A stretch of 35,410 nt of DNA. It comes from Rikenellaceae bacterium. GTDB lineage: Bacteria; Bacteroidota; Bacteroidia; Bacteroidales; UBA932. Made by a program: the position numbers and the translations under genes. The stretch's first letter is position 1. The number at the start of each line of letters is the position of its first letter. The DNA is taken from NCBI GenBank assembly GCA_900769885.1, contig CAAGIG010000050.1:1-35410 (forward strand), written 5' to 3'. This document shows, one piece after another, positions 23,411 through 31,695 of this stretch. Below the pieces are notes generated by a model. That model did no database searches, had not been told where the DNA came from, and worked only from the letters and a program-made list of their open reading frames with translations.

Positions 23411-24439
23411 ATGAGAAAAGTATTCAATTCAATAGTTTTAATGGGTGCAGTGGCACTTTTATTCTCCTGCGGAGGGGGAAAAAGTGACAAAGTCAAACCC
23501 AAATCGCAAGTAAATGTGGAGGTTCTGACTGTAGAACCATCTGCAGAAGGACATTATGTGGTCTATCCGGCAGAGGTGACAGCCTCAGGAATAGTTACAT
23601 TAACAGCGCCCCATTCGGGAATATTCAGCGGAGTGGCCGTCTCTCGTGGGGATGCAGTCTCCAAAGGAGATTCTCTTGTCCATATCGATTCAAAAAGTGT
23701 AAAAGGGAGTTACGATTTTGCAATGGCAACCCTCTCACAGGCGGAGGATGCTCATTCCAGAGTGAAGAGTGTCCACGATAAAGGGAGCGTCGCAGATGTG
23801 AAAATGGTGGAGGTGGAGACCGCTTTATCAAAAGCGAGGGCAATGGCATTTTCGGCACAGGAGTCTTTAAATGAATGCACTGTGAAATCCCCCTTTGACG
23901 GTATTGTAAGTGATATTTATGCAGAACAAGGGGTGAGTGTCTCAATCGGTGAACCACTTTTCCGAGTAGTCGATTTATCTACAGTCAAAATCAAAATTTC
24001 AGTCCCTGAAAAAGAAATTGCATCGATGCAAAAAGGGACCGGAGCATTGATCGATGTCCCTGCATTGAATCTCTATTCTCTCTCCGGAGAAGTTACTTCA
24101 AAAGGGGTGGTAGGATCCCCTTTGAGCCATACCTATGACTGCTATCTGCAACCTTTGTCACAAATCGAAAATCTTATGCCCGGAATGATTTGCAAAGTCC
24201 GTTTCCCACAAAATGGTCAGGAAGAGATGATTATCGTCCCTGCTTCGGCGGTAGATCTTGATAATCAGGGCAAATATGTGTGGGTAGTCACCGACGGAAA
24301 GGTTTCCAAACGGTATATAAAGGTTGGCGGTTTTGCAGGTAAAGGTGTCAATGTCACAGAGGGACTCAATATCGGCGACAAAGTGATAATATCGGGAGCA
24401 TCAAAAGTCTCTTCTGGAATGAATGTCAATGTATTATGA
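23411..24439 (+). CDS. RND efflux periplasmic adaptor lipoprotein
   Basis: 342 residues. A lipoprotein signal with lipobox ALLFSC places the lipid on Cys20. The membrane fusion protein body follows: a lipoyl-like half GIVTLTAPHSGIFSGVAVSRGDAVSKGDSLVHID, a short helical hairpin (about residues 95-150), the second half KSPFDGIVSDIYAEQGVSVSIGEPLFRVVD and a C-terminal beta-barrel. It bridges the RND pump and the TolC-like channel. Its stop overlaps the pump ATG by 4 bases (ATGA), a sign of translational coupling. Confidence 0.93.
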   Translation: MRKVFNSIVLMGAVALLFSCGGGKSDKVKPKSQVNVEVLTVEPSAEGHYVVYPAEVTASGIVTLTAPHSGIFSGVAVSRGDAVSKGDSLVHIDSKSVKGSYDFAMATLSQAEDAHSRVKSVHDKGSVADVKMVEVETALSKARAMAFSAQESLNECTVKSPFDGIVSDIYAEQGVSVSIGEPLFRVVDLSTVKIKISVPEKEIASMQKGTGALIDVPALNLYSLSGEVTSKGVVGSPLSHTYDCYLQPLSQIENLMPGMICKVRFPQNGQEEMIIVPASAVDLDNQGKYVWVVTDGKVSKRYIKVGGFAGKGVNVTEGLNIGDKVIISGASKVSSGMNVNVL

Positions 24440-27400
24440 AAAAGGACAAATCAGGTTTCATTCAGGGGGTGATTCAATATAAAAACATTGTCTATCTTAT
24501 TGTGACAGTGTTTGTTGCCCTTGGAATTTTCTCGATTCTGAGGATAAATAAAGATGAGTTTCCAACCTTCGAGATAAAGGAAGGGCTTGTGGTAGGAGTC
24601 TATCCCGGGGCTTCTGCAGAGCAGGTCGAACAGCAACTGACCAAACCTCTCGAAGATGTACTCTTTACAGTCCCAGAGGTGTTGCGCTCATCCAACTCAT
24701 ACACTCAAAACGGAATATGTTATATTTATGTCAATCTCGACTGCTCTCCTCAAAAGAGAAATGAGGTCTGGACAAAAATAAAAATGAAGCTGAGTGCCGC
24801 AAAAATGACTCTCCCTCCAGGAGTTCTGGCAGTACAAGTTATCGATGAATTCGGCAGTGTCTCCTCAATGCTGGTGGCAATGGAATCCTCTGACAAAAGT
24901 TATTCACAGCTCGAAAAATATGCTCAGGAACTCTCTTCGAGGCTCTACGAACTGGATAAATTGGCTTCTGTCAAAATTTTAGGCAAACAGCAGGAAGAGG
25001 TGGCTGTTACAGTCGACCAGCAGCTCCTTTCCAAATATATTCTAAATAACAATTCGCTCGTATTGGAACTCCAAAGCGGCTCTTTGCAACTGCTCAGTGG
25101 AAACTTCAAAACTGATTATATAAATGCCCCTTTGCTGGTGGAGGAGAATATCTCAACCCAAAGGCAAGTGGAGGAGAGTGTAGTGTGGTCAAGTCCTGAT
25201 GGTGAGGTCCTTAGAGTAAAAGATATAGCTACGGTCGAGAAGAGATATAAAACCCCGGACTCCTATGTTGCCTTCAATGGAAATTCAGCACTGGTCCTTT
25301 CCATTGAGATGAAACCCAAAAACAATATCGTAACTTTTGGGGATGAAGTGAGGGGTGTTTTGGAAAAATACAAAGAGGAACTTCCTGAAAGTGTTACCCT
25401 TACTACGATTTCGGATCAGCCTGAGGTGGTGCGTGTTTCGGTGTGGTCGTTTTTAAGGGATTTGCTCGTCTCGATGGTAGTGGTGATATTGGTAATGTTG
25501 TTGCTCTTTCCGATGCGTTCAGCCCTTATTGCCAGTTCTGCAGTCCCTGTCTGCGTGGCAGTGGCGGTAGCAATAATGTATCTTGTCGGAATGGAACTCA
25601 ATACCGTGACACTTGCGGCTTTGATTGTGGTGTTGGGGATGATTGTGGATGATGCGGTGATAACGATGGATGGTTATATGGACAAAATGTCCAGAGGATA
25701 TGGAAGGGTAGAAGCAGCTGCGGTAAGTATGAAAGAACTTTTTGTCCCTATGTTGCTAGCTACCACCTCTATAAGTTTGATGTTCTTCCCTGTTCTGGGC
25801 ATTATCTCAGGCTATCTCGGTGACTTTGTAAAGATGTTCCCCTGGGTGATTCTGATTGCCCTGACTGCCTCATTGATATATGCAGTTTTGGTGGTTCCCT
25901 CTTTGGAAGTCCACTACATCAGACAATTTGAACAATCCCGTAAGAACCTATTGACCAGATTTCAAGGTCGTCTGTTCAATTCTATTCAGGGGGGATATGA
26001 ACGGTTGCAGAAGGTATGCTTCCGTCATCCTGCGCTGACTGTCGGTGTTGGGGTCGCAGTGGTGCTGCTGGGAGTTTTTCTATTTACAAGAATCAATATC
26101 CAGATGATGCCTATGGCGGTGAGGGACTATTTTGCAGTGGAGATCTCTCTTGAACCCGATTGTACCCTCGGACAGACAAAAGAGGTAGCCGATTCTCTCG
26201 GCAAAATTTTGAGCAGTGACCCTCGGATTGTCTCTGTAACTTCATTTATGGGAACAGGGGCTCCACGATTCCACGCCACATATTCTCCTAAAATCCCATC
26301 AGCAACCTTTGCACAGATGATTGTAAATACGGTGGACTCAAAAGAGACTGCCCAGATACTCAAAGATTATGAGAAAAAATATGAGTATTATTTCCCTTCG
26401 GCGCAAGTGAGATTCAAACAGTTGGACTATCAGGGAACTCCTGCTCCGATACAAATTTCATTCAAAGGAGAGGAATCTTCCCAAATGCAACCTTTTGCCG
26501 ATTCTCTGAAAAAATATATGGTTGAATCGATGGGTGGAACACTGAAATGGGTCCACACTGACAACGATAAGAGCAAATCTGTAATATCCCTTTCAATGGA
26601 CGATTATGAGTCCTCCAGATTGGGTGTGAACAGGGCGATGCTCTCGTTTTTTGTCTCGGAATTGACCGCAGGAGGTAATCTTGCAACACTCTGGGAGGAT
26701 GGAAAGAAAGTCCCTGTAAATCTGTACAGTTCGACTATAACTCCCCAAATGTCCTATGCCGATATGATGGATCAAATGATTCCCGCTACATTGCCTTCGG
26801 TAATGGTCCCTTTGCGCCAGGTGGCTCAAATTTCCCCCGAGTGGCACCCTGAAGTTATTTCCCATATCGGAGGAAAAGATGTGGTCTCGGTATATGCAGA
26901 TCTGAACAGTGGCAGCAGTCAGCCCGATGCAATGAGAGAAATCAAAGATTTTCTCGCTTCTCAAATAGTTCCAAATCTTCCTGAAGGGGTGGAAATTGAC
27001 TTCGGTGGATTGTCGAGTGTCAATGGAAAAGTGATACCGGAGATTCTCCTCTCATTGATTTGTGCAGTGCTGGTCCTTTTCGGATTCCTGTTGTACCATT
27101 TTAAAAATATCTCCCTTTCGGTTTTGACCATAGTTTTGAGTCTGTTGTCACTTTTCGGAGCTTCATTTGGTCTGTGGATTTTCAATCTCGATTTCAGCAT
27201 CACAGCTGTGCTGGGGGTAGTGAGTCTTATCGGAATAGTTGTCAGAAACGGTATTCTAATGTTTGAATATGCTCAGACACTGCGACTTGAACAGGGATTT
27301 GACCCTCGCAAAGCGGCGATGGAGGCCGGAAAACGCAGGGCAAGGCCTATCTTCCTGACCTCTTGCACCACCGCTTTGGGAGTGTTGCCGATGGTTATCA

Positions 27401-27522
27401 GCGCTGACGACCTGTGGATGCCGATGGGAGTTGTAATTTGCTTTGGAACAATGCTTTCCATCGTTTTGATTGTAGAAATAATGCCTGTTTGTTATTGGTT
27501 GATGTATAGAAATGAAAAATAG
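24436..27522 (+). CDS. RND family efflux pump, inner-membrane permease
   Basis: 1028 residues, full length for an AcrB-type trimeric proton antiporter with 12 membrane helices and two periplasmic loops. The TM4 proton-relay aspartates are Asp405-Asp406 (VVLGMIVDDAVITMDGY). The TM10 lysine (Lys940 in AcrB, motif KNAIL) is arginine here: Arg937 in GIVVRNGILMFEYA. The substrate cannot be deduced. It overlaps the adaptor by 4 bases and the TolC-like gene by 11, so all three form one operon. Confidence 0.95.
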   Translation: MKKDKSGFIQGVIQYKNIVYLIVTVFVALGIFSILRINKDEFPTFEIKEGLVVGVYPGASAEQVEQQLTKPLEDVLFTVPEVLRSSNSYTQNGICYIYVNLDCSPQKRNEVWTKIKMKLSAAKMTLPPGVLAVQVIDEFGSVSSMLVAMESSDKSYSQLEKYAQELSSRLYELDKLASVKILGKQQEEVAVTVDQQLLSKYILNNNSLVLELQSGSLQLLSGNFKTDYINAPLLVEENISTQRQVEESVVWSSPDGEVLRVKDIATVEKRYKTPDSYVAFNGNSALVLSIEMKPKNNIVTFGDEVRGVLEKYKEELPESVTLTTISDQPEVVRVSVWSFLRDLLVSMVVVILVMLLLFPMRSALIASSAVPVCVAVAVAIMYLVGMELNTVTLAALIVVLGMIVDDAVITMDGYMDKMSRGYGRVEAAAVSMKELFVPMLLATTSISLMFFPVLGIISGYLGDFVKMFPWVILIALTASLIYAVLVVPSLEVHYIRQFEQSRKNLLTRFQGRLFNSIQGGYERLQKVCFRHPALTVGVGVAVVLLGVFLFTRINIQMMPMAVRDYFAVEISLEPDCTLGQTKEVADSLGKILSSDPRIVSVTSFMGTGAPRFHATYSPKIPSATFAQMIVNTVDSKETAQILKDYEKKYEYYFPSAQVRFKQLDYQGTPAPIQISFKGEESSQMQPFADSLKKYMVESMGGTLKWVHTDNDKSKSVISLSMDDYESSRLGVNRAMLSFFVSELTAGGNLATLWEDGKKVPVNLYSSTITPQMSYADMMDQMIPATLPSVMVPLRQVAQISPEWHPEVISHIGGKDVVSVYADLNSGSSQPDAMREIKDFLASQIVPNLPEGVEIDFGGLSSVNGKVIPEILLSLICAVLVLFGFLLYHFKNISLSVLTIVLSLLSLFGASFGLWIFNLDFSITAVLGVVSLIGIVVRNGILMFEYAQTLRLEQGFDPRKAAMEAGKRRARPIFLTSCTTALGVLPMVISADDLWMPMGVVICFGTMLSIVLIVEIMPVCYWLMYRNEK

Positions 27523-28888
27523 AATAATCATATTAGCACTCTTTTTCTCTTGGGGACTTTCCGCTGCTGCCCAATCTGTAAACTTGTCTTTGCAACAGTG
27601 TAAAGAGATGGCTTCAGTGGCAGACCCTTATTTGAAAAACTCCTATCTCGATTTGCTCTCTGCCCGCTCGCAGAAGAAAGAGGCCTTTGCAGAATATTTT
27701 CCTAAAGTTTCGATAAATTCTTTTGGATTCTGGTCTTACAATCCATTGATCAGACTCGATGCTTACTCCATTTTAGGGAATGATCCCTGGGTCGGCAAGG
27801 TAGATAATGCTCTGAAAGAGTTGAATAAAGCGTATGGAACTCCGTATGAGATTACAATGCTCGATTATGGGTTTACCGCTTCATTGATGGTGGTGCAGCC
27901 TCTGTTTGTCGGGGGTAGGATTGTCAAAGGAAACCAATTGGCAAAAGTTGGAGTTCAAGCGGCTCAAAACCAATACAATATCCAGGTGCGCCAAACTAAC
28001 GAGCAGGTGGAGCAATCGTATTGGGAAATAGTCGCATTGGAACAAAAGATGAAAACACTGGACCATCTGCAAGAACTTTTGGAATCGTTGCAGAAAGATG
28101 CTCAGGCGGCAGTCGATGCGGGGCTCACCACCGATACAGATTTGCTTTTGGTCAAGATTAAGAAAAACGAGCTTCGCAGTGGAAAAATTGAGTTGCAGGG
28201 GGGAATCAGATTGCTGAAAATGAAACTTTTCAATTCAATTGGTCAAAAATACAGTTTTCTCGAGAGTCTCTCCGATTCGACTGCACCTTATGTGGACAGC
28301 ATACGGTTGTCGGATGATTTCCGTAGTTTGCTCTCTCCTGAAAATTATTACAAATCTGAGGAACAGATGCTTCTGGAAATGGATGAAGGAAAGCTCCTCT
28401 CTCTGATGGTGCAGGCCAGGGAACTCGAAAAACGGATGGCCCTCGGGGAGGTTCTTCCGCAAGTGATGGTAGGTGCTTCGACAGGTTATTCCCATATAAC
28501 TGAATCTCAGTTCAATGGAACGGTGTTTGCCACAATTTCTATCCCTATTTCAGATTGGGGTAAGGCATCACATAAATTGAAAAGACTTGAAAATCAGGTT
28601 CAAAAGGCTCAGAATGAGCAGGAGTATCTCCAGTCAATGCTTTTGCTCCAAATCCGTCAGTTGTGGCTCGATTTGAATATCTGCTGGAATAAAATGTCTG
28701 TGGCGGCAGAGAGTGTGGAGATGGCCAAAAGCAGTGTCGAAAAACAGACAAATGAGTATCAGGCCGGACTTGTTTCAATGTCAGATTTGCTTACCACCCA
28801 GTCTTCTTTGTTCGAGGCAGTTGAGGTCTATCTAAATGCTCAAATAGAATACAGTAAAGCACTTACTGCCTATCTTGGACGTCAGTAA
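27512..28888 (+). CDS. TolC-family outer-membrane channel
   Basis: 458 residues with a signal peptide (MKNRIIILALFFSWGLSAAAQ). The rest is mostly long helices with the repeated outer-membrane-efflux pattern: LSLQQCKEMA near the N-terminus, VQPLFVGGRIVKGNQLAKVGVQAAQNQY and ISIPISDWGKASHKLKR in the two strand-forming regions. It forms the exit duct of the RND system. Its start overlaps the pump by 11 bases. Its stop codon is inside the 3' arm of a 12-bp inverted repeat, just before the convergent TonB receptor. Confidence 0.95.
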   Translation: MKNRIIILALFFSWGLSAAAQSVNLSLQQCKEMASVADPYLKNSYLDLLSARSQKKEAFAEYFPKVSINSFGFWSYNPLIRLDAYSILGNDPWVGKVDNALKELNKAYGTPYEITMLDYGFTASLMVVQPLFVGGRIVKGNQLAKVGVQAAQNQYNIQVRQTNEQVEQSYWEIVALEQKMKTLDHLQELLESLQKDAQAAVDAGLTTDTDLLLVKIKKNELRSGKIELQGGIRLLKMKLFNSIGQKYSFLESLSDSTAPYVDSIRLSDDFRSLLSPENYYKSEEQMLLEMDEGKLLSLMVQARELEKRMALGEVLPQVMVGASTGYSHITESQFNGTVFATISIPISDWGKASHKLKRLENQVQKAQNEQEYLQSMLLLQIRQLWLDLNICWNKMSVAAESVEMAKSSVEKQTNEYQAGLVSMSDLLTTQSSLFEAVEVYLNAQIEYSKALTAYLGRQ

Positions 28889-28894
28889 GTGCTT
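28857..28894. terminator. 12-bp perfect inverted repeat across the tolC-like stop codon
   Basis: AAGCACTTACTG (28857-28868) pairs perfectly with CAGTAAGTGCTT (28883-28894) around a 14-base loop. The stop TAA (28886-28888) is in the 3' arm. It sits between convergent genes whose ends are 16 bases apart, so it probably serves as a shared terminator or 3' stability element. Neither side has a long T-tract, which weakens the intrinsic-terminator reading. Confidence 0.55.
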
Positions 28895-28904
28895 GTGGAA
28901 CTGC

Positions 28905-31127
28905 TTAGAATTTGTAGCCGATTTTGAGCATAAAGTTGATGGGCGCTTGAGGGAAAATTCCTATATCAGAGATGATTTTTCCGCTATCCACATCATAGAC
29001 ATTGTATGTCCACCCGTCGGCGTAATATTTATGATTGGTTAAGTTGTTTATATATCCGCTCACTTCGATTTCTCCGGTGGGAAGTTTGAAAGAATGTGTT
29101 GCCATCAGATTGAGAGTGTAGTATTGAGGAATAGTCCTTTCATCAGAGGCTGTGTTGTCAATAAATTGTTTTCCAACATATTTCCCATTAATTGAAATGG
29201 TGGTCCTTTTAAAAGGTTTGAATGAGAATTGCAACATTCCCACCACTGAAGGGGACATCAGCATAGTGGTCTCTCCGAAGTGAATCTGTTGTTGTCCAGA
29301 AAGATAATTCCAGTCGGAGTCGATTCTGTCAAAATACCCTGTGAAGTCTTTTAATTTATTGAGACTTAGGGTTGTATTTGCATCAATGGTAAACCAGCTC
29401 AGAGGTTTCCATCCAAGAGCAAGTTCCAGACCTCTTCTGTAACCCCTTCCTGCATTCTCCTTGATCGCATACCCCACATCACTTAACTTTCCTGTCTCGA
29501 GCAACATATCCCAATACTCCATAAAATAGATATTGGCAGAGGCAGCAAATTTCTCATTTTCGTAGGAGTAGCCGATTTCCACATCGAGCATCATCTCAGG
29601 TTTAAGTTCCGCTACCTCATCTCCATAGTTCTGACTGATGATAACCTCTTTGATATCACTTCTTCCAGGCTCGCGGTGTCCCACAGCCCCCGAAACAAAA
29701 GTCTTGTGCCCTTTTCCGAGATTGAAAGTAACCCCCGCTTTAGGATTGAAAAAGTTCCATACCTTATTATAATTAAGGGGAGCACCGTCATCATCCGGAC
29801 CATCCATTCTCAACGAGACTCCCCGATATTGTAGATCGAGATAAGTTGTAACCCAGTCAGCAGGAGTGTATTCCCCTCTGACATACGCACTCGCCTCCTT
29901 TTTGAGACCATTGTTAGCGTACCAGTAATGATTGTCGTAGTCATAACCGCTTTCAGTCCCGATAATATCGCTCCAAAGCACCTTTCCAAAATGATCCCCA
30001 TCATAAAGCGAGAGACTGATGCCACCCCTTAGATCCAAAACTGATGAACTGTATTTCAAATCTGAATTGAGCAGATAAAGGTCATTTCCCATCGCCTTCC
30101 TGATAATGAAATCCCCCTCGAACTCCTCCGCAAAACCATAATCGGAAGACTCCTTCCCACTCTTGTAATTTTCGTAGTAACCATCTCCTCGGGTGTAGTT
30201 CAAAGAAGTGCTCCAGGCCAGATTTGAAGTAAACTGTCTGGTATAGTTCAACATAAGAAAATGCTGGGTATAATTGTCACTCTCATTGTCATAGTATCGG
30301 ACATTGCCATATTGGTCATAATACTCCCCTGCAGAATTGTACCTGCGGTCCTTCTCATATTGGTCCAAAGAGATACCATTCCAGGTGATACCTGTATGCT
30401 GGTCCCCCATCAAATAAGTGAGTTTCAAAGAGTTCTTATCATTAATCCACCCCACATTAGCATAAAGAGACTGCACATTTGCCCAAGCATTCCTGATATA
30501 TCCGTCGGTATAATTCCTTGAATATGCAAAATCAAAAAAGAGTCCAGATTTCAATCTTCCTGTTCCCACAGCCCCTGTAGCGGTAAAAGTATTGAAAGAA
30601 CCACCACCCAAATCTACCCTTGCATAAGGATTTGGAGCAACGGTGGCTGTATTCATATTGATACTTGCCCCAAAAGCACCTGTACCATTGGAAGAAGTAC
30701 CGATACCCCTTTGCAACTGGACAGAACTTAGAAAATTGCCCAAAGCAGGAATGTTCACCCAAAACACCTCCTGAGACTCAGGATTGTTCAAAGGAACCCC
30801 ATTCACAGTAACATTGATTTGAGTCCCCTTGCTGCCGCGCACAGTCATCTTGGAATAACCCAAACCTGTACCACCCTCATTCACAGAAACAACAGAAGGC
30901 TGAAGCGAAAGAGACATAGGAATAGACTGAATAGGATTAGCCCCCCTGAGCTCCTTTCCCGAAATATGGGTATAACTCACAGGAGTCCCCTTTCCCGCCC
31001 TTGAAGCAGAAATAATCACACTGTCAATCAATTCTACCTTGACAGAGTCTTCGACAGGAGCACCTTGTACCCTTGTCGGAACAGCTGTAAACAAAACAGC
31101 AATAGCTAAAAATAAAAAACCTCGCAT
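28905..31127 (-). CDS. TonB-dependent outer-membrane receptor, probably for thiamine
   Basis: 740 residues from the ATG at 31127 (MRGFLFLAIAVLFTAVPTRV, a signal peptide). A plug domain (SVIISASRAGKGTPVSYTHIS... MTVRGSKGTQINVTVNGVPLN) is followed by a 22-strand-type barrel ending in IGYKF with a terminal Phe. There is no N-terminal carboxypeptidase-like extension and no SusD partner, so it is not a starch-type pair. The leader holds a TPP riboswitch, so thiamine or a phosphate form is the likely substrate; a TPP-controlled TonB receptor for thiamine is known in Bacteroides thetaiotaomicron. No inner-membrane thiamine transporter gene (PnuT) adjoins it. Confidence 0.93.
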   Translation of the reverse strand: MRGFLFLAIAVLFTAVPTRVQGAPVEDSVKVELIDSVIISASRAGKGTPVSYTHISGKELRGANPIQSIPMSLSLQPSVVSVNEGGTGLGYSKMTVRGSKGTQINVTVNGVPLNNPESQEVFWVNIPALGNFLSSVQLQRGIGTSSNGTGAFGASINMNTATVAPNPYARVDLGGGSFNTFTATGAVGTGRLKSGLFFDFAYSRNYTDGYIRNAWANVQSLYANVGWINDKNSLKLTYLMGDQHTGITWNGISLDQYEKDRRYNSAGEYYDQYGNVRYYDNESDNYTQHFLMLNYTRQFTSNLAWSTSLNYTRGDGYYENYKSGKESSDYGFAEEFEGDFIIRKAMGNDLYLLNSDLKYSSSVLDLRGGISLSLYDGDHFGKVLWSDIIGTESGYDYDNHYWYANNGLKKEASAYVRGEYTPADWVTTYLDLQYRGVSLRMDGPDDDGAPLNYNKVWNFFNPKAGVTFNLGKGHKTFVSGAVGHREPGRSDIKEVIISQNYGDEVAELKPEMMLDVEIGYSYENEKFAASANIYFMEYWDMLLETGKLSDVGYAIKENAGRGYRRGLELALGWKPLSWFTIDANTTLSLNKLKDFTGYFDRIDSDWNYLSGQQQIHFGETTMLMSPSVVGMLQFSFKPFKRTTISINGKYVGKQFIDNTASDERTIPQYYTLNLMATHSFKLPTGEIEVSGYINNLTNHKYYADGWTYNVYDVDSGKIISDIGIFPQAPINFMLKIGYKF

Positions 31128-31149
31128 ATTGGTCAAAATGCAAGGGGCG
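31122..31149 (-). promoter_or_regulatory. Candidate start-codon sequestering hairpin of the TPP leader
   Basis: On the transcript, TTGCAT (minus strand of 31143-31138) can pair with ATGCGA (minus strand of 31127-31122), which contains the start codon. CGCCCCTT (minus strand of 31149-31142) can pair instead with AAGGGGTG of aptamer helix P2 (31253-31246). The two options share bases 31142-31143 and so exclude each other. Confidence 0.45.
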
Positions 31150-31166
31150 TACAAACAGTACTCGAG

Positions 31167-31266
31167 ATATTTGGCCTACGTCAGCATTATCTGAATCAGG
31201 TCTCTGGGTCTAATCTCAGCCGCCTGAAAAACTCAGGATATCCGGCACCCCTTATGTTAAAAATAT
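31167..31266 (-). ncRNA. TPP riboswitch (THI element)
   Basis: Read on the minus strand, the conserved blocks are in order: GGGGTGCC (P2 5' side, 31251-31244), a P3 stem GCCG/CGGC with CCTGA/TCAGG, CTGAGA (31219-31214), GACCC closing P2 (31210-31206), and ACCTGATTCAGATAATGCTG with CGTAGG (31201-31175), P5 being TCAG/CTGA. A weak P1 pairs ATATTT (31266-31261) with AAATAT (31172-31167). This is a canonical thiamine pyrophosphate aptamer between a consensus promoter and the TonB receptor gene. Confidence 0.95.
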
Positions 31267-31271
31267 ATAAA

Positions 31272-31311
31272 AGCGACTCAATCGCCAAATAAATGGCCCG
31301 ATTAAATCGCT
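31272..31311 (-). other. 5' leader hairpin preceding the TPP aptamer
   Basis: On the transcript AGCGA (31311-31307) pairs with TCGCT (31276-31272), and AATCG (31303-31299) with CGATT (31284-31280), separated by a 3-base internal loop, with a small G-C helix above. It begins within a few bases of the predicted transcription start, so it may protect the 5' end. Confidence 0.55.
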
Positions 31312-31312
31312 A

Positions 31313-31344
31313 CAAATATATTAAGGTCTGAATAATTATCCAAA
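31313..31344 (-). promoter_or_regulatory. Bacteroidota-type promoter of the TPP-riboswitch receptor gene
   Basis: Minus strand: TTTG at 31344-31341, 20-base spacer, TATATTTG at 31320-31313. This matches the consensus exactly. Transcription should start near 31307-31311, giving a ~180-base leader that contains the aptamer. Confidence 0.82.
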
Positions 31345-31695
31345 AAAATATAAAAAATAAATCCACCACAAAGGATAAACCGATTAAATAAGGTAAGAAT
31401 TGTATCTAAAAAAGGCAAAGTTTACCCCAACAGGGCAAAAAATATCGTAAAGAAAAAAGCCAAAACCCGATTGGAATATAAATAATAATACTACCTTTGT
31501 CATACTGATAGGACTCTTCTGCCAAAAGAGCCCCCTCAGAAACGAGCCCCAAGTTTAAATAGGAGGCCAACAAAAAGCTGATAACCAACCAATTATCAAG
31601 CTAGGCACAACCACTCCCACAAAACTTGGTAAAAACAACCCACACCGCACACAACCAAATTTTTTAAAACCTTTATAATTATTAAACCAAATTTT
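31345..31695. other. AT-rich divergent intergenic region and structured leader of the surface lipoprotein
   Basis: Between the receptor promoter and the lipoprotein ATG no gene is seen. It holds the plus-strand promoter (31471-31499) and then a ~190-base leader with two hairpins: CTCTT/AAGAG (31514-31518 with 31526-31530) and a 9-bp stem AGCTGATAA (31576-31584) with TTATC-A-AGCT (31593-31602, one bulged A). 31345-31470 is A-rich with no feature I can support. Confidence 0.55.
31471..31499 (+). promoter_or_regulatory. Promoter of the large surface lipoprotein gene
   Basis: TACCTTTG at 31492-31499 fits the -7 consensus; TTG at 31471-31473 lies 18 bases upstream. The leader to the ATG at 31696 is ~190 bases, unusually long for this window. 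Confidence 0.6.

Noticed and set aside
31313..31499. Invertible promoter controlling the surface lipoprotein
   Set aside because: I looked for inverted repeats flanking the promoter, as in Bacteroides phase variation, and saw none; the riboswitch promoter on the other strand also argues for a fixed arrangement.
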